A DNA stretch of 36,349 nt from Streptomyces longispororuber. GTDB taxonomy: Bacteria; Actinomycetota; Actinomycetes; Streptomycetales; Streptomycetaceae. Where the stretch lies: contig NZ_BNBT01000084.1 of assembly GCF_014656095.1 (NCBI RefSeq), positions 1-36,349 of the forward strand. The letters run 5' to 3'. Position numbers and translations under genes: made by a program. Shown here in pieces: positions 22,034 through 29,928 of the stretch (position 1 is its first letter; the number at the start of each line of letters is the position of its first letter). Below the pieces are notes generated by a model, which did not search any database, was not told the origin of the DNA, and saw nothing but the letters and a program-made list of their open reading frames with translations.

Positions 22034-23001
22034 CCCCGGAACCGCAGTCCTCCGTCCCGGCCGGCGCCCCGGCGCCGAGCCCCGCGCGCCCCGGGCGCGA
22101 GCGGCACCCGCGCCGGGGACGGTACGGCGCGCGCCGGGGACGGCACGGCACACGCCGGGGGCAGTACGGCGTGCACCTCTTCCTCGCGGCGGTGTCCCTG
22201 GTGTTCGCGGCCCCGCTGCTGCTCGCCGTCCACGCCAGCCTGCGCCCGTACGAGGAGACCGCGCGGCACGGCTACCTCTCCTGGCCGAAGAAGCTGTCCT
22301 TCGCCTACTACCACGAGGCCTACACGTCCTCCGGCATGGGCAGGCACTTCCTCAACACGCTGGTCATCGCCGTGCCCGCGGTGGTCGTCACGCTGTTCCT
22401 CGCGGCCTTCGTCGCCTTCGCGGTCGCCCGGCTGCGCCTCCGCGGCGGCCTCGCCCTCCTGATGTTCTTCACGGCGGGCAACCTGCTGCCGCCGCAGGTC
22501 CTGGTGACCCCGCTCTACGTCCTGTTCCTGCGCATCGACCTGCCCTGGTGGATGTCCGACTCGATGTCCCTCTACGACTCGTACTGGGCGGTCGTCGTCG
22601 TCAACATCGGCTTCCAGCTCGGGTTCTGCGTCTTCGTGCTGGCCCAGTTCATGCGCACGCTGCCCCAGGACATCCTCGAAGCCGCCGTGGTCGACGGGGC
22701 CGGTGTGTGGACGCGGTTCTGGCGCATCACCCTGCCGCTCTGCCGCCCCGCGCTCGCGGCCCTGGCCACCCTTGAGTTCACCTGGATCTACAACGACTTC
22801 CTCTGGGCCCTCGTCTTCCTCTCGGACCCCGACAAGCTCCCCGTCACGTCCGCCCTCAACAACCTCCGTGGCCAGTTCTTCACCGATCACAACTTGCTCG
22901 CGGCGGGCTCCATCCTGGTGGCCCTGCCCACGATCCTGGTCTTCCTGCTCCTGCAGCGGCACTTCGTCGCGGGGCTGACGCTGGGGGCCGGCAAGGGGTG
23001 A
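22030..23001 (+). CDS. ABC sugar-transporter permease, second subunit
   Basis: 323 residues, MalG-like. After a 45-residue basic, Pro/Arg/Gly-rich cytoplasmic N-terminus containing a 7-residue repeat come membrane helices starting VHLFLAAVSLVFAAPLLLAV. The EAA loop is EAAVVDGAGVWTRFWRITLP. The C-terminal HFVAGLTLGAGKG is the usual end of sugar permeases. ATG 22030 overlaps the preceding stop, so the two permeases are translationally coupled. It converges with the DUF2867 gene (17 bases apart). Confidence 0.92.
   Translation: MTPEPQSSVPAGAPAPSPARPGRERHPRRGRYGARRGRHGTRRGQYGVHLFLAAVSLVFAAPLLLAVHASLRPYEETARHGYLSWPKKLSFAYYHEAYTSSGMGRHFLNTLVIAVPAVVVTLFLAAFVAFAVARLRLRGGLALLMFFTAGNLLPPQVLVTPLYVLFLRIDLPWWMSDSMSLYDSYWAVVVVNIGFQLGFCVFVLAQFMRTLPQDILEAAVVDGAGVWTRFWRITLPLCRPALAALATLEFTWIYNDFLWALVFLSDPDKLPVTSALNNLRGQFFTDHNLLAAGSILVALPTILVFLLLQRHFVAGLTLGAGKG
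22111..22173 (+). repeat. In-frame 21-bp tandem repeat in the permease N-terminus
   Basis: Three 21-bp units (22111, 22132, 22153) begin CGCCGGGGACGG or CGCCGGGGGCAG. They encode the heptads RRGRYGA, RRGRHGT and RRGQYGV. The period is a multiple of three, so copy changes would keep the frame. Confidence 0.85.
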
Positions 23002-23018
23002 GCAGCAGCCGAACCCTG

Positions 23019-23627
23019 TCAGCACCCCGTGCGGCGCGCCTGGTTCTCCCGCCATTCGCGGCCGATCGATCGCATCAGGGCCGGGTACACCCCCAGGTAG
23101 CGGAAGGGCTTGATGCCGAGCATGTACAGGGAGCCGAGGCGGCCGTTGGGCTTCACCAGCACGGCCATCTGGCCGCGGTAGCCGCCGTTGCCGTCGGGGA
23201 CCCAGCCTATGTGCATCACTCCGTGCATGGTCTTGTTGGCGTACTCGGCGGCCCATTCGTCATGGGTCTGGTAGACCGAGGTGAAGGGCGCCGCTCGCAG
23301 GTCCGGCCCCTGCGGCCCCTCGCGCAGATCGTCCGGGAGCCGGTCCCGCAGCGACATCACCCGGCCGCCGACGCCCGCGTCAGGCTTGTCCCAGCCGAGC
23401 AGCGCGCCGAGCTTCCAGCGCACGGCGAAGAGGAAGCGGCCGACGGGGTTGCCACCGTCGGGACCGCCCTCGCCGTCGGCCATCTGCTGCACCAGGTGGT
23501 GCAGATCGTCCGGGCCGCCAGGTGTCGGCAGCACCCACAGGTCCTCCAGCCGGAAGTCGTCGGCGATGTCGTGGATCCGCCAGGGGCGGGACGTGTGGTG
23601 GGCCGGGGGGAGGCGTAGATCGCTCAT
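23019..23627 (-). CDS. DUF2867-domain protein
   Basis: 202 residues. The pattern HTSRPWRIHDIADDFRLEDL, WVLPTPGGPDDLHHLV, FAVRWKLGALLGWDKP, FTSVYQTHDEWAAEYANKT and YLGVYPALMRSIGREWRENQ is that of DUF2867 proteins, related to SRPBCC-like or START-like small-molecule-binding folds (the fold link is inference). No function known. ATG 23625-23627 has AGGAG upstream. Divergent from a TetR gene, with two operators between them; the nearer one starts 14 bases from its start codon, so it is probably the regulator's target. Confidence 0.82.
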   Translation of the reverse strand: MSDLRLPPAHHTSRPWRIHDIADDFRLEDLWVLPTPGGPDDLHHLVQQMADGEGGPDGGNPVGRFLFAVRWKLGALLGWDKPDAGVGGRVMSLRDRLPDDLREGPQGPDLRAAPFTSVYQTHDEWAAEYANKTMHGVMHIGWVPDGNGGYRGQMAVLVKPNGRLGSLYMLGIKPFRYLGVYPALMRSIGREWRENQARRTGC

Positions 23628-23640
23628 GACGGCTCCTGCC

Positions 23641-23693
23641 TATACGGTGTCGTATAGATCGAGCATAGACCTGCTTATACGGCGCCGTATACT
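23641..23693. promoter_or_regulatory. Two TATACG-N4-CGTATA operators and the tetR promoter
   Basis: TATACGGTGTCGTATA (23641-23656) has 6-bp perfect arms. TATACGGCGCCGTATA (23676-23691) is a perfect 16-bp palindrome. Centres are 35 bp apart. TAGACC (23666-23671) and TATACT (23688-23693), 16 bp apart, form a promoter towards the TetR gene, and the second operator overlaps its -10. The first operator lies beside the DUF2867 ribosome site. Confidence 0.85.
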
Positions 23694-23723
23694 CGGGTGA
23701 GGGTATGTGAGGGGAGACACGAC

Positions 23724-24281
23724 ATGGGCGCGATCCGCACGCCTCGCGTCAGGTGGATCGAGGAGGGGCTGCGGGCGCTCGCCGCCGGCGGGCCCGAGGC
23801 GGTCCGGGTCGAGGCCCTCGCCCAGGCGCTCGGCGTCAGCAAGGGCGGCTTCTACGGCTACTTCCGCAACCGCGCGGCCCTGCTGGAGGAGATGCTCGAC
23901 GCCTGGGAGCGCGGGGTGACCGAGGACGTCATCGAACGGATCGACCGCGCCGGCGGGGACGCCCGGGAGCGGCTGGGCCGTCTCTTCGACTACGTGGGAT
24001 CGGTCGAGACGCCCGTGACCAGTGCGGGGGTCGAGCTCGCGATCCGCGACTGGGCCCGGCGCGACGAGTCCGTCGCGCAGCGCCTGCGCCGGGCCGACAA
24101 CCGGCGCATGGACTACCTGCGCGAGCTCTACGGGGCCTTCTGCGCCGACGAGGACGATGTCGAGGCCCGCTGCCTGATCACCTTCTCGCTGCGCGTCGGC
24201 GACCACCTCATCGCGGCGGACAACGGCCCGCGCAGCCGCACGGAAGTCCTGGCCGCCGTCAGGCACCGGCTGCTGAGCTAG
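23724..24281 (+). CDS. TetR-family transcriptional regulator
   Basis: 185 residues from ATG 23724, with GGGGAG seven bases upstream. N-terminal HTH: RWIEEGLRALAAGGPEAVRV, then EALAQALGVSKGGFYGYFRN with the family recognition helix (KGGFYGYF). The helical C-terminal effector domain has TSAGVELAIRDWARRDESVA, RLRRADNRRMDYLRELYG and CLITFSLRVGDHLIAAD. It almost certainly binds the two TATACG dyads between itself and the DUF2867 gene, repressing both. Ligand unknown. Confidence 0.92.
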   Translation: MGAIRTPRVRWIEEGLRALAAGGPEAVRVEALAQALGVSKGGFYGYFRNRAALLEEMLDAWERGVTEDVIERIDRAGGDARERLGRLFDYVGSVETPVTSAGVELAIRDWARRDESVAQRLRRADNRRMDYLRELYGAFCADEDDVEARCLITFSLRVGDHLIAADNGPRSRTEVLAAVRHRLLS

Positions 24282-24305
24282 GCGGTTTCCCGCGGAGGGT
24301 CGTGA

Positions 24306-24343
24306 CGACCGCGCCCCCACCCGGACGAGTGGGGGCGCGGTCG
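24306..24343. terminator. Strong bidirectional terminator
   Basis: A 15-bp perfect stem (24306-24320 with 24329-24343; core GACCGCGCCCCCAC) around an 8-base loop. It lies between the TetR stop at 24281 and the stop of the small gene on the other strand at 24352. Confidence 0.9.
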
Positions 24344-24351
24344 CGAGCGGG

Positions 24352-24546
24352 TCAGCTTGCCTGCCGGCCCCTGCCGCGTCGTCCTCCCGACTTGTCGGCC
24401 CAGACCTCGGCGGCGGCCAGGTCGACCTCGTCCTGCGACAGGCCGGCCTCCACTGTGATCAGGCCCCGCGTGCCATCCGGGAACGTCGTCTCGCGCATCT
24501 CCACGCCCAAGCGTGCGGGTCCGCATTCGCCAGACACATCAACCAT
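24352..24546 (-). CDS. Small hypothetical protein (64 residues)
   Basis: ATG 24544-24546 has GGGAGG six bases upstream on its strand; an upstream in-frame ATG (24564) lacks a site. The product has a short strand-rich start (ARLGVEMRETTFPDGTRGLI), a helix (LSQDEVDLAAAEVWADK) and a basic Gly/Arg tail. I do not recognise a family. Good codon bias, ribosome site and the adjacent terminator support a real gene. It lies downstream of nothing on its strand and is probably expressed alone. Confidence 0.6.
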   Translation of the reverse strand: MVDVSGECGPARLGVEMRETTFPDGTRGLITVEAGLSQDEVDLAAAEVWADKSGGRRGRGRQAS

Positions 24547-24755
24547 CACAACCCTCCCATCCATGGCACACCAGGCCTACCACGGAGCAACCTCCACAGA
24601 CGGGACCCACGCCGCCGCGTGTCGGCACCCCACGCCCACCCGAGTAGCGCGCGCCCCCTGCCGCGGACGTACGGCCCGACGGGTACGCGCCCCGTCACCC
24701 AGGCTGCCGCCGTGGTGGACCGGCCGCCCATGGTCATCGCCCGGCCTGGTTCCGG

Positions 24756-25631
24756 TCAGGATGGCGGGGTGGCCAGGACGGCCTTGGCGGCCAGCCGGAG
24801 ATTCCTGATCATGGGATTCGCGTCGCCCTTGCGGCTCACCAGGACGACCTGGCTGGGGGGAGCGCCCTCGATCGGGAGGGTGACGAGGTCGGTCCGCAGT
24901 GAGCTGCGCCGATCGCCGACCGGGAGGACGGCGATCGCCCTGCCGCCCGCGACGAGTTCGAGCTTGTCCTCGTAGCTCTCGATCGGCGGCACGCCGGCCC
25001 CGAGGATGCGGTAGGAAGCCCAGTCCGCGGTCTCGAACGCGCACGGCGCCGCCTCTTCACCGGCCAGTTCGTCCGCGGTCACCGACGCGCGGTCGGCCCA
25101 GCGGTGGCCGCGGGGGACCACGAGCATCCGGGGCTCCTCGTACAGCGGGGTCGTGGACACGTGGTCGGCGGCGAACGGCAACGGGGCCCGCGCGACCAGG
25201 GCGTCGACGCGCCCGTCGGACAGCGCGCCGACGTCGCGGCAGCTCAGATGCCGGGTGGCGATCTCGGCGGCCGGGTGACGGTGGCGCAGTTCCCGTACGA
25301 CGGCGGTGATGACCAGGTCTTCGACGTAGCCGATGGTGAGGCGTTCGGTCCCGGCGTGTTCGCGCACGGCCAGTTCGGCCTGGCGGGCGGCTTGCAGCAG
25401 GGCTTGGGCCCGGGGGAGGAACGTCTGGCCGGCCGGGGTGAGCCGGGTGCCCTGGGGGGTGCGGTCCAGCAGTCGTGTGCCGAGGTACCTCTCGAGCCGT
25501 TGGATCTGGCGGCTCAGCGCCGGCTGGGCCACGCGCAGGTCGGCGGCGGCCCGGCCGAAGTGCTGGTGCGCCGCGACCACGGTGAAGTAGCGCACCAGCC
25601 GCAGGTCCAGGTCCCGTCCGAGGTCATTCAC
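24756..25631 (-). CDS. LysR-family transcriptional regulator
   Basis: 291 residues from GTG 25629-25631. The N-terminal HTH is complete: LDLRLVRYFTVVAAHQHFGR, then AAADLRVAQPALSRQIQRLE and YLGTRLLDRTPQGTRLTPAG. The effector domain has RLTIGYVEDLVITAVVRELR, the LPFAADHVSTTPLYEEPRML and VVPRGHRW segments and GGRAIAVLPVGD. No clear ribosome site is present; a possible -10 (TACGCT) seven bases before the GTG would fit leaderless expression. Divergent from an NADPH-quinone-oxidoreductase-like gene, its likely target, with a dyad between them. Confidence 0.9.
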   Translation of the reverse strand: MNDLGRDLDLRLVRYFTVVAAHQHFGRAAADLRVAQPALSRQIQRLERYLGTRLLDRTPQGTRLTPAGQTFLPRAQALLQAARQAELAVREHAGTERLTIGYVEDLVITAVVRELRHRHPAAEIATRHLSCRDVGALSDGRVDALVARAPLPFAADHVSTTPLYEEPRMLVVPRGHRWADRASVTADELAGEEAAPCAFETADWASYRILGAGVPPIESYEDKLELVAGGRAIAVLPVGDRRSSLRTDLVTLPIEGAPPSQVVLVSRKGDANPMIRNLRLAAKAVLATPPS

Positions 25632-25647
25632 CCTTGCAGCGTACGCG

Positions 25648-25666
25648 TCATGCCGTAGCGGAATGA
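25648..25666. promoter_or_regulatory. LysR-type dyad TCATnCCGnnnCGGnATGA
   Basis: TCATGCCGTAGCGGAATGA has seven of eight positions per arm in inverted symmetry and contains the T-N11-A pattern of LysR boxes. It is 17 bases upstream of the LysR start and 87 before the oxidoreductase start. Confidence 0.65.
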
Positions 25667-25752
25667 CCGGTTGCCGAAGGGGTCTTGGACGGCCATGCCC
25701 GCCGGGGCCTTGACTGAAGGAGCAACGTTTCTCTGGGAGAGCGGTAGGCGCG

Positions 25753-26817
25753 ATGAAGGCGATCCAGTTCCACGAGGCGGGCGGGCCGGAAGTACTGCGG
25801 TACGACGAGGTGCCGGTCCCCGCGATCGGCCCGGGCGAGGTACTCGTCCGGGTGTACGCGGCGGGCGTCAACCCACCGGACCGGTACCTGCGTGAGGGGA
25901 TGAAGGTCATGCCGGCCGAGATGAGGCCGGTGCTGACGTTCCCCCTCATCCCCGGGACGGACATGTCGGGCGTGGTCCAGGCGGTCGCTCCGGACGTGTC
26001 CGGGTTCGCCGTCGGTGACGAGGTCTTCGGCATGCTGCGGTTCCCGGGATTCGACGGCCGGACGTACGCCGAGTACGTGGCCGCGCCGGCTTCCGACCTG
26101 GCTCACAAGCCGACCGGTATCGACCACGTCGAGGCGGCCGGTGCGCCGATGGCCCTGCTGACGGCCTGGCAGTACCTGGTCGACCTCGGCCACGACGTGC
26201 CGTCTCCCTTCACCGGACGGGTGCACCAGCCGGTGCCGATCACGCCGGGGATGACCGTGCTGGTCAACGGGGCCGCTGGTGGAGTGGGTCACTTCGCGGT
26301 GCAACTGGCGAAATGGAAGGGGGCGCACGTCATCGCGGTGGCCTCGAACCGGCACGAACGGTTCCTGCGCGAACTGGGCGCCGACGAGTTCATCGACTAC
26401 ACCACGACACGGGCCGCGGACGTGGTCAGCGGCGTCGACCTGGTGATCGACACCGTCGGCGGCCCGGACAGCTCACGCTTCCTGACCGTGCTCAAGCGCG
26501 GAGGCACCATGCTTCCGGTGTTCTTCGCCCAGTACGACCCGGAAGAGACGGCACGTCTGGACATCACCGTCTCGAACACCCAGGTACGTTCCCACGGCCC
26601 GCAACTCGCCGAGATCGGGCGCCTCTTCGACGAGGGCGCACTCAAGGTCGGGGTGGACAGCACCTACCCGCTGTCCGAAGCGGTCAGCGCACACACGCGA
26701 GCCGCGCAGGGCCACATCCAAGGCAAGATTGTGCTGACCGTGGCCTCCGGCCCCACGGCTGTTGCGTACACGGAGCTGCCGTACCGTCAGATGGCGCGCC
26801 ACAATGGTGAGTTATGA
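25753..26817 (+). CDS. NADP-dependent quinone-oxidoreductase-like (MDR family) protein
   Basis: 354 residues, zinc-free medium-chain dehydrogenase. MKAIQFHEAGGPEVLRYDEV and GEVLVRVYAAGVNPPDRYLR form the catalytic domain. The dinucleotide motif is VLVNGAAGGVGHFAVQLAKW. GADEFIDYTTTRAADVVSGV and VDLVIDTVGGPDSSRF are typical of the quinone oxidoreductase branch. Family members usually stop shortly after GHIQGKIVLTV. Here about 24 further residues (ending YRQMARHNGEL) run into the next gene, and the stop overlaps its ATG (ATGA at 26814-26817). Probably controlled by the divergent LysR. Substrate unknown. Confidence 0.88.
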   Translation: MKAIQFHEAGGPEVLRYDEVPVPAIGPGEVLVRVYAAGVNPPDRYLREGMKVMPAEMRPVLTFPLIPGTDMSGVVQAVAPDVSGFAVGDEVFGMLRFPGFDGRTYAEYVAAPASDLAHKPTGIDHVEAAGAPMALLTAWQYLVDLGHDVPSPFTGRVHQPVPITPGMTVLVNGAAGGVGHFAVQLAKWKGAHVIAVASNRHERFLRELGADEFIDYTTTRAADVVSGVDLVIDTVGGPDSSRFLTVLKRGGTMLPVFFAQYDPEETARLDITVSNTQVRSHGPQLAEIGRLFDEGALKVGVDSTYPLSEAVSAHTRAAQGHIQGKIVLTVASGPTAVAYTELPYRQMARHNGEL

Positions 26818-27269
26818 CATCTGGCGAGGACGGGGACCGCAGGGCACTGCGGATCACGCTGGTGGGTGGCGCCGCGGGCGACAGCGACGTCAGGGCGCTG
26901 AAGAAGTGGCTGGAGCGGGAGCTCGCCCTGGAGACGTGGGCCGAGCAGGAGAAGCTCCGTATCGAGCTGCGGGCGGACAGGGCGGACAGGGCGGACGGCG
27001 CGGATGAGCGCGGCCGTCCGATGGGGGCCGGCCTCGAAATCCTGGTCGTGCTGCTCACCGCCGTGAGCCAGCCCTTCTTCAACGACGTGTACGACAAGGT
27101 CAAGAGCGGCGTCCAGGCGTGGCGGGAGAACCGCCGCTCCGTGGAGAGCGGTGACCCGCCCGAGCACCGCATCGAACCGGTCGCGCCCCCCGGTTCCGCC
27201 GGACCCCCCGGTTCCGCCGGGCCCCCCGAGGCGACCGACCCGGACGACGACGCGGCCGACAGGGAGTAA
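26814..27269 (+). CDS. EACC1-like effector-associated small protein
   Basis: 151 residues. The N-terminal strand LRITLVGGAAGD (13-22), the helix VRALKKWLERELAL, the second strand LRIELR (48-53) and the MGAGLEILVVLLTAVSQPFF segment (70-89), followed by an amphipathic helix, match the effector-associated constant component EACC1. This family is found next to effector genes, often caspases or trypsins, in bacterial conflict operons. It carries RAD tripeptide repeats at 53-60 and a PPGSAG repeat in the acidic, disordered C-terminus. The ATG overlaps the oxidoreductase stop; the ribosome site is weak, so expression may rely on coupling. The caspase gene starts four bases after its stop. Its role is probably adaptor or regulator of the protease (inference). 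Confidence 0.78.
   Translation: MTSGEDGDRRALRITLVGGAAGDSDVRALKKWLERELALETWAEQEKLRIELRADRADRADGADERGRPMGAGLEILVVLLTAVSQPFFNDVYDKVKSGVQAWRENRRSVESGDPPEHRIEPVAPPGSAGPPGSAGPPEATDPDDDAADRE
26970..27005 (+). repeat. 9-bp tandem repeat coding for RAD tripeptides
   Basis: Three CGGGCGGAC-like units (AGGGCGGAC in the inner copies) plus a degenerate GGCGCGGAT encode RAD-RAD-RAD-GAD in the linker of the EACC1-like protein. In frame, so length changes would be tolerated. Confidence 0.7.
27186..27221 (+). repeat. 18-bp tandem repeat coding for PPGSAG
   Basis: Two copies of CCCCCCGGTTCCGCCGG plus A or G (27186-27203, 27204-27221), followed by a partial third, in the disordered C-terminal tail of the EACC1-like protein. 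Confidence 0.8.
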
Positions 27270-27273
27270 CCCC

Positions 27274-29928
27274 GTGGAGCGCTACGACCCGAGGGGGAGG
27301 GTGAACCGGGCGCTGCTCGTGGGAGTCTCCGCGTACGAGTACCAGGCGGGCGAGGTCGAGGGCGGGGTGCTCGGCGACCTCGAAGCCGTGGAGAAGAACC
27401 TGCCGCTGCTGCGGGACGCCCTGTACGCGGGCGGGATCTTCAACGAAGGGGCCGCCGAAGGGAGCGACGAGGACGAGGTCGTCATGTGCCGGCCCGGCGG
27501 CACCGAGGACCTCACCGAAGCCCTGGTGGCCGCGGCCGGGGCCGCCACCGGGCTGCTGCTGTTCTACTTCGCCGGGCACGGCGCCGTCCCGTCGGGCGGC
27601 GAGGAGCTCTGGCTGCAGATGCCGAAGGCGCGCACGATCCCGGGAAGCGCCGACGTGTTCCCGGGCGCGACGCGCCTCACGGAGGTCCTGGCCATCCTCG
27701 CCAACACCCGGGCCCAGCGCGTGGTCGTCGTCCTGGACTGCTGCTTCGCGGGCAACGGCGCCCGCGTCCTGGAGGCGCTGGAGTACCGGGCCAGGCGGAA
27801 GTTCTCGCTGCTGATGAGCGTGCAGGCCGGGCACAGGATCGACGCGGGTGACGACGCCACCCCCACGCCCTTCACCGAGGCCCTCGCCCGGGCGCTGCGT
27901 GAGGGCACCGGCGGGCACGGCGGCGACCTGACCCTGGAGGAGCTCGGGCACCTCCTGCGCGAGGAGTTCGCGGAGCGCGGGCTGCTGACCCTGCGCGCGG
28001 AGCCCTGGGTTCCGCAGCTCCGCCGGGGCGACGACGGCGTGGACGTGGTCCTCGCCTCCCGGGGCGGCACCTCACCCCACCTGCCGAGCGGCTGGCTCAC
28101 CTGGGAGCCGTCACCACCGCCTTGGCACCGGAATGCGAAGGTCCGCCGCGCCGCCGTCACCCTCGTCATGGCCGCCCTGCTCGGTACGGCCGGATACCTC
28201 GCCGCCGACCGGTCCGGCGAACAGGGCCCCTGCGTCGCCCCCCAGGAGCTGCGCCTCCTCACCGATCCCGACCTGGAGAGCACCGTCAGGGACGCCGCCC
28301 ACGCCTATCTGACCTCGGAGGCCAACGAGACGGCGGACGGCTGCCCGCGCGCCCTGGTCACCGTCTACGCGGCACGCGCCGCCGACGCCGTCACGGCCTT
28401 CCGCGACCGTACGCACGCCTGGCAGAAGCCACCGGGGAACATCACCGAGCGCGGGGGAGCGGACGGGGCCGACGCGACCCCGCGCCCCGAACCCGCCCTG
28501 GACCCCCAGCGCGACGTCGGCGCCCAGCCCGACATCTGGATCCCGGCGAGCGGCGCGGACGTCGAGCGGGCCGAGCGGACCGGCGCGGCCGGCGGGTCGG
28601 CCGCCGTCGCGGAGCTCGGCAAGCCGTCCGCGCCCCTCGCCCGTTCGCCGATGGTCCTGGCCGTGCCCCGGGGCAGGGGCGAGCCCGCGGGGGAGGAGCG
28701 CAAGGGGGAGCTCGGCCGCCTCGTCGAGGCGTTCCGGCAGCGGCTGCCCGGGGGTGAAGTGGCGCGTACGGACCCCGAGTCGGCGGACTCCGGGCTGCTC
28801 ACCACCGCCGCCCTGTACGCCTCGCGGAAGTCCACCGCGGTCGAGCGCTCCCTGGCCCGGCCGGGCCCGCCGGCGCGTACAGGGCAGGAGCTGTTGTGCG
28901 AGCTGCGGCAGGACCGGCAGGCCGACGCCCGTACCGCGGCGCTCGTCCCGGAGTACCTGCTGCGGGCCGGGGTGGACTGCGCGGCCCGTACCCGCCGGCC
29001 GCGCGTCGCCGCCTACCCGAGCGACGTGCCGGGACTCGCCCCGGTCTTCGTCAAGGTGACCTGGGACAACGCCGAGGGGGCCAAGGCGGCGCGGGACGAC
29101 GCCGTCCACGACTTCCGGCGCTGGCTCGCCGGGAGCGAGGGGCAGCGGGTGTTCCGCGGGGACGGCTTCTGGCCCGCGCGGGGCGAGGCGGCGGCCGTGG
29201 CGAGCCCGCCGGGGACCGGCGGGGGCACGCTCGGCACCCCCGACCCGGCGCCCGCGACCGCGCGGGCCGACCGCATGGACGAGGCCCTGACCGCCTACCG
29301 CCGGGCCACCGGCCCGGGGCGGGTGCTGTTCCTGCTGGACAGCTCGGGCTCGATGAGCGACCTGTGGGAGGGCACCGGGGGCGCCCCCGCCCTGGTCGAG
29401 CAGTCCCTGCCCGGGCTCGGCGCGCAGGACGAGTACGGCATCTGGGCGGTGGCCTCGCCGGACGGCGCGCCCCGCCCGTACCGCGCCCTGCTGCCCCTCG
29501 GCCGTCGGCCGTCGGCCGCCGCCCAACGGGTGCTCGACAAGGCCGAGGTCATGGACGCGCAGGCCGACCCGTACGCGGCGCTGGGCGCCGCCCTGGACGA
29601 CCTGGACCGCCGGGGCAAGGGCGCCGACGACCGCCCCCAGTTGATCGTCTTCCTCACCGACGACGAGGACAACGGCCGCGAGGGCGCGCGCGGCACCCTC
29701 GACGACGTCCTCGTGTCCGCCGAAGCCAAGGGGGTCCCGGTGCTCATGGTGTCCTTCACCGGCGGCGGCTGCGACCGGGGCACCCCGGACCGGCGCATCG
29801 CCGACGCGAGCGGCGGGTCCTGCCTGGACGCCTCGGACGACCTGGCGGCGGGGCTGCGCGACGAGGTCGCCCGCACCGGCCAGGGCGACGCCCCCGCGGC
29901 CGCGCCCGAAGGAGGCGACGGAGCATGA
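27274..29928 (+). CDS. Caspase / transmembrane / solute-binding-like / vWA fusion protein
   Basis: 884 residues from GTG 27274 (AGGGAG seven bases upstream). Residues 10-265 are a caspase-like (C14) peptidase: RALLVGVSAYEY, LLLFYFAGHGAV with His102 and VVVLDCCFAGNGAR with Cys157. Residues 293-311 form one membrane helix. Residues 325-640 resemble type-2 periplasmic-binding domains: QPDIWIPASGADVE, SPMVLAVPRG and SAYPSD-like AYPSDVPGLAPVFVKVTW. Residues 680-865 are a vWA domain with MIDAS DSSGS (Asp689, Ser691, Ser693) and FLTDDED; the usual MIDAS Thr is replaced (ADPYAAL). Cysteines C-terminal to the helix come in pairs (320/357, 542/569, 833/850), fitting disulfides and an outside location. 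The caspase would therefore be cytoplasmic and the sensor external. The stop overlaps the next ATG. Confidence 0.88.
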   Translation: MERYDPRGRVNRALLVGVSAYEYQAGEVEGGVLGDLEAVEKNLPLLRDALYAGGIFNEGAAEGSDEDEVVMCRPGGTEDLTEALVAAAGAATGLLLFYFAGHGAVPSGGEELWLQMPKARTIPGSADVFPGATRLTEVLAILANTRAQRVVVVLDCCFAGNGARVLEALEYRARRKFSLLMSVQAGHRIDAGDDATPTPFTEALARALREGTGGHGGDLTLEELGHLLREEFAERGLLTLRAEPWVPQLRRGDDGVDVVLASRGGTSPHLPSGWLTWEPSPPPWHRNAKVRRAAVTLVMAALLGTAGYLAADRSGEQGPCVAPQELRLLTDPDLESTVRDAAHAYLTSEANETADGCPRALVTVYAARAADAVTAFRDRTHAWQKPPGNITERGGADGADATPRPEPALDPQRDVGAQPDIWIPASGADVERAERTGAAGGSAAVAELGKPSAPLARSPMVLAVPRGRGEPAGEERKGELGRLVEAFRQRLPGGEVARTDPESADSGLLTTAALYASRKSTAVERSLARPGPPARTGQELLCELRQDRQADARTAALVPEYLLRAGVDCAARTRRPRVAAYPSDVPGLAPVFVKVTWDNAEGAKAARDDAVHDFRRWLAGSEGQRVFRGDGFWPARGEAAAVASPPGTGGGTLGTPDPAPATARADRMDEALTAYRRATGPGRVLFLLDSSGSMSDLWEGTGGAPALVEQSLPGLGAQDEYGIWAVASPDGAPRPYRALLPLGRRPSAAAQRVLDKAEVMDAQADPYAALGAALDDLDRRGKGADDRPQLIVFLTDDEDNGREGARGTLDDVLVSAEAKGVPVLMVSFTGGGCDRGTPDRRIADASGGSCLDASDDLAAGLRDEVARTGQGDAPAAAPEGGDGA

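Noticed and set aside
19654..23001. Search for a dedicated ATPase gene of the sugar importer
   Set aside because: No Walker A/ABC-signature frame exists in or near the operon, so none was annotated; a shared ATPase is assumed.
28111..29526. Antisense frame of 471 codons over the caspase fusion
   Set aside because: Low-complexity Gly/Arg/Ala translation; the sense frame has catalytic motifs, a membrane helix and a MIDAS site.
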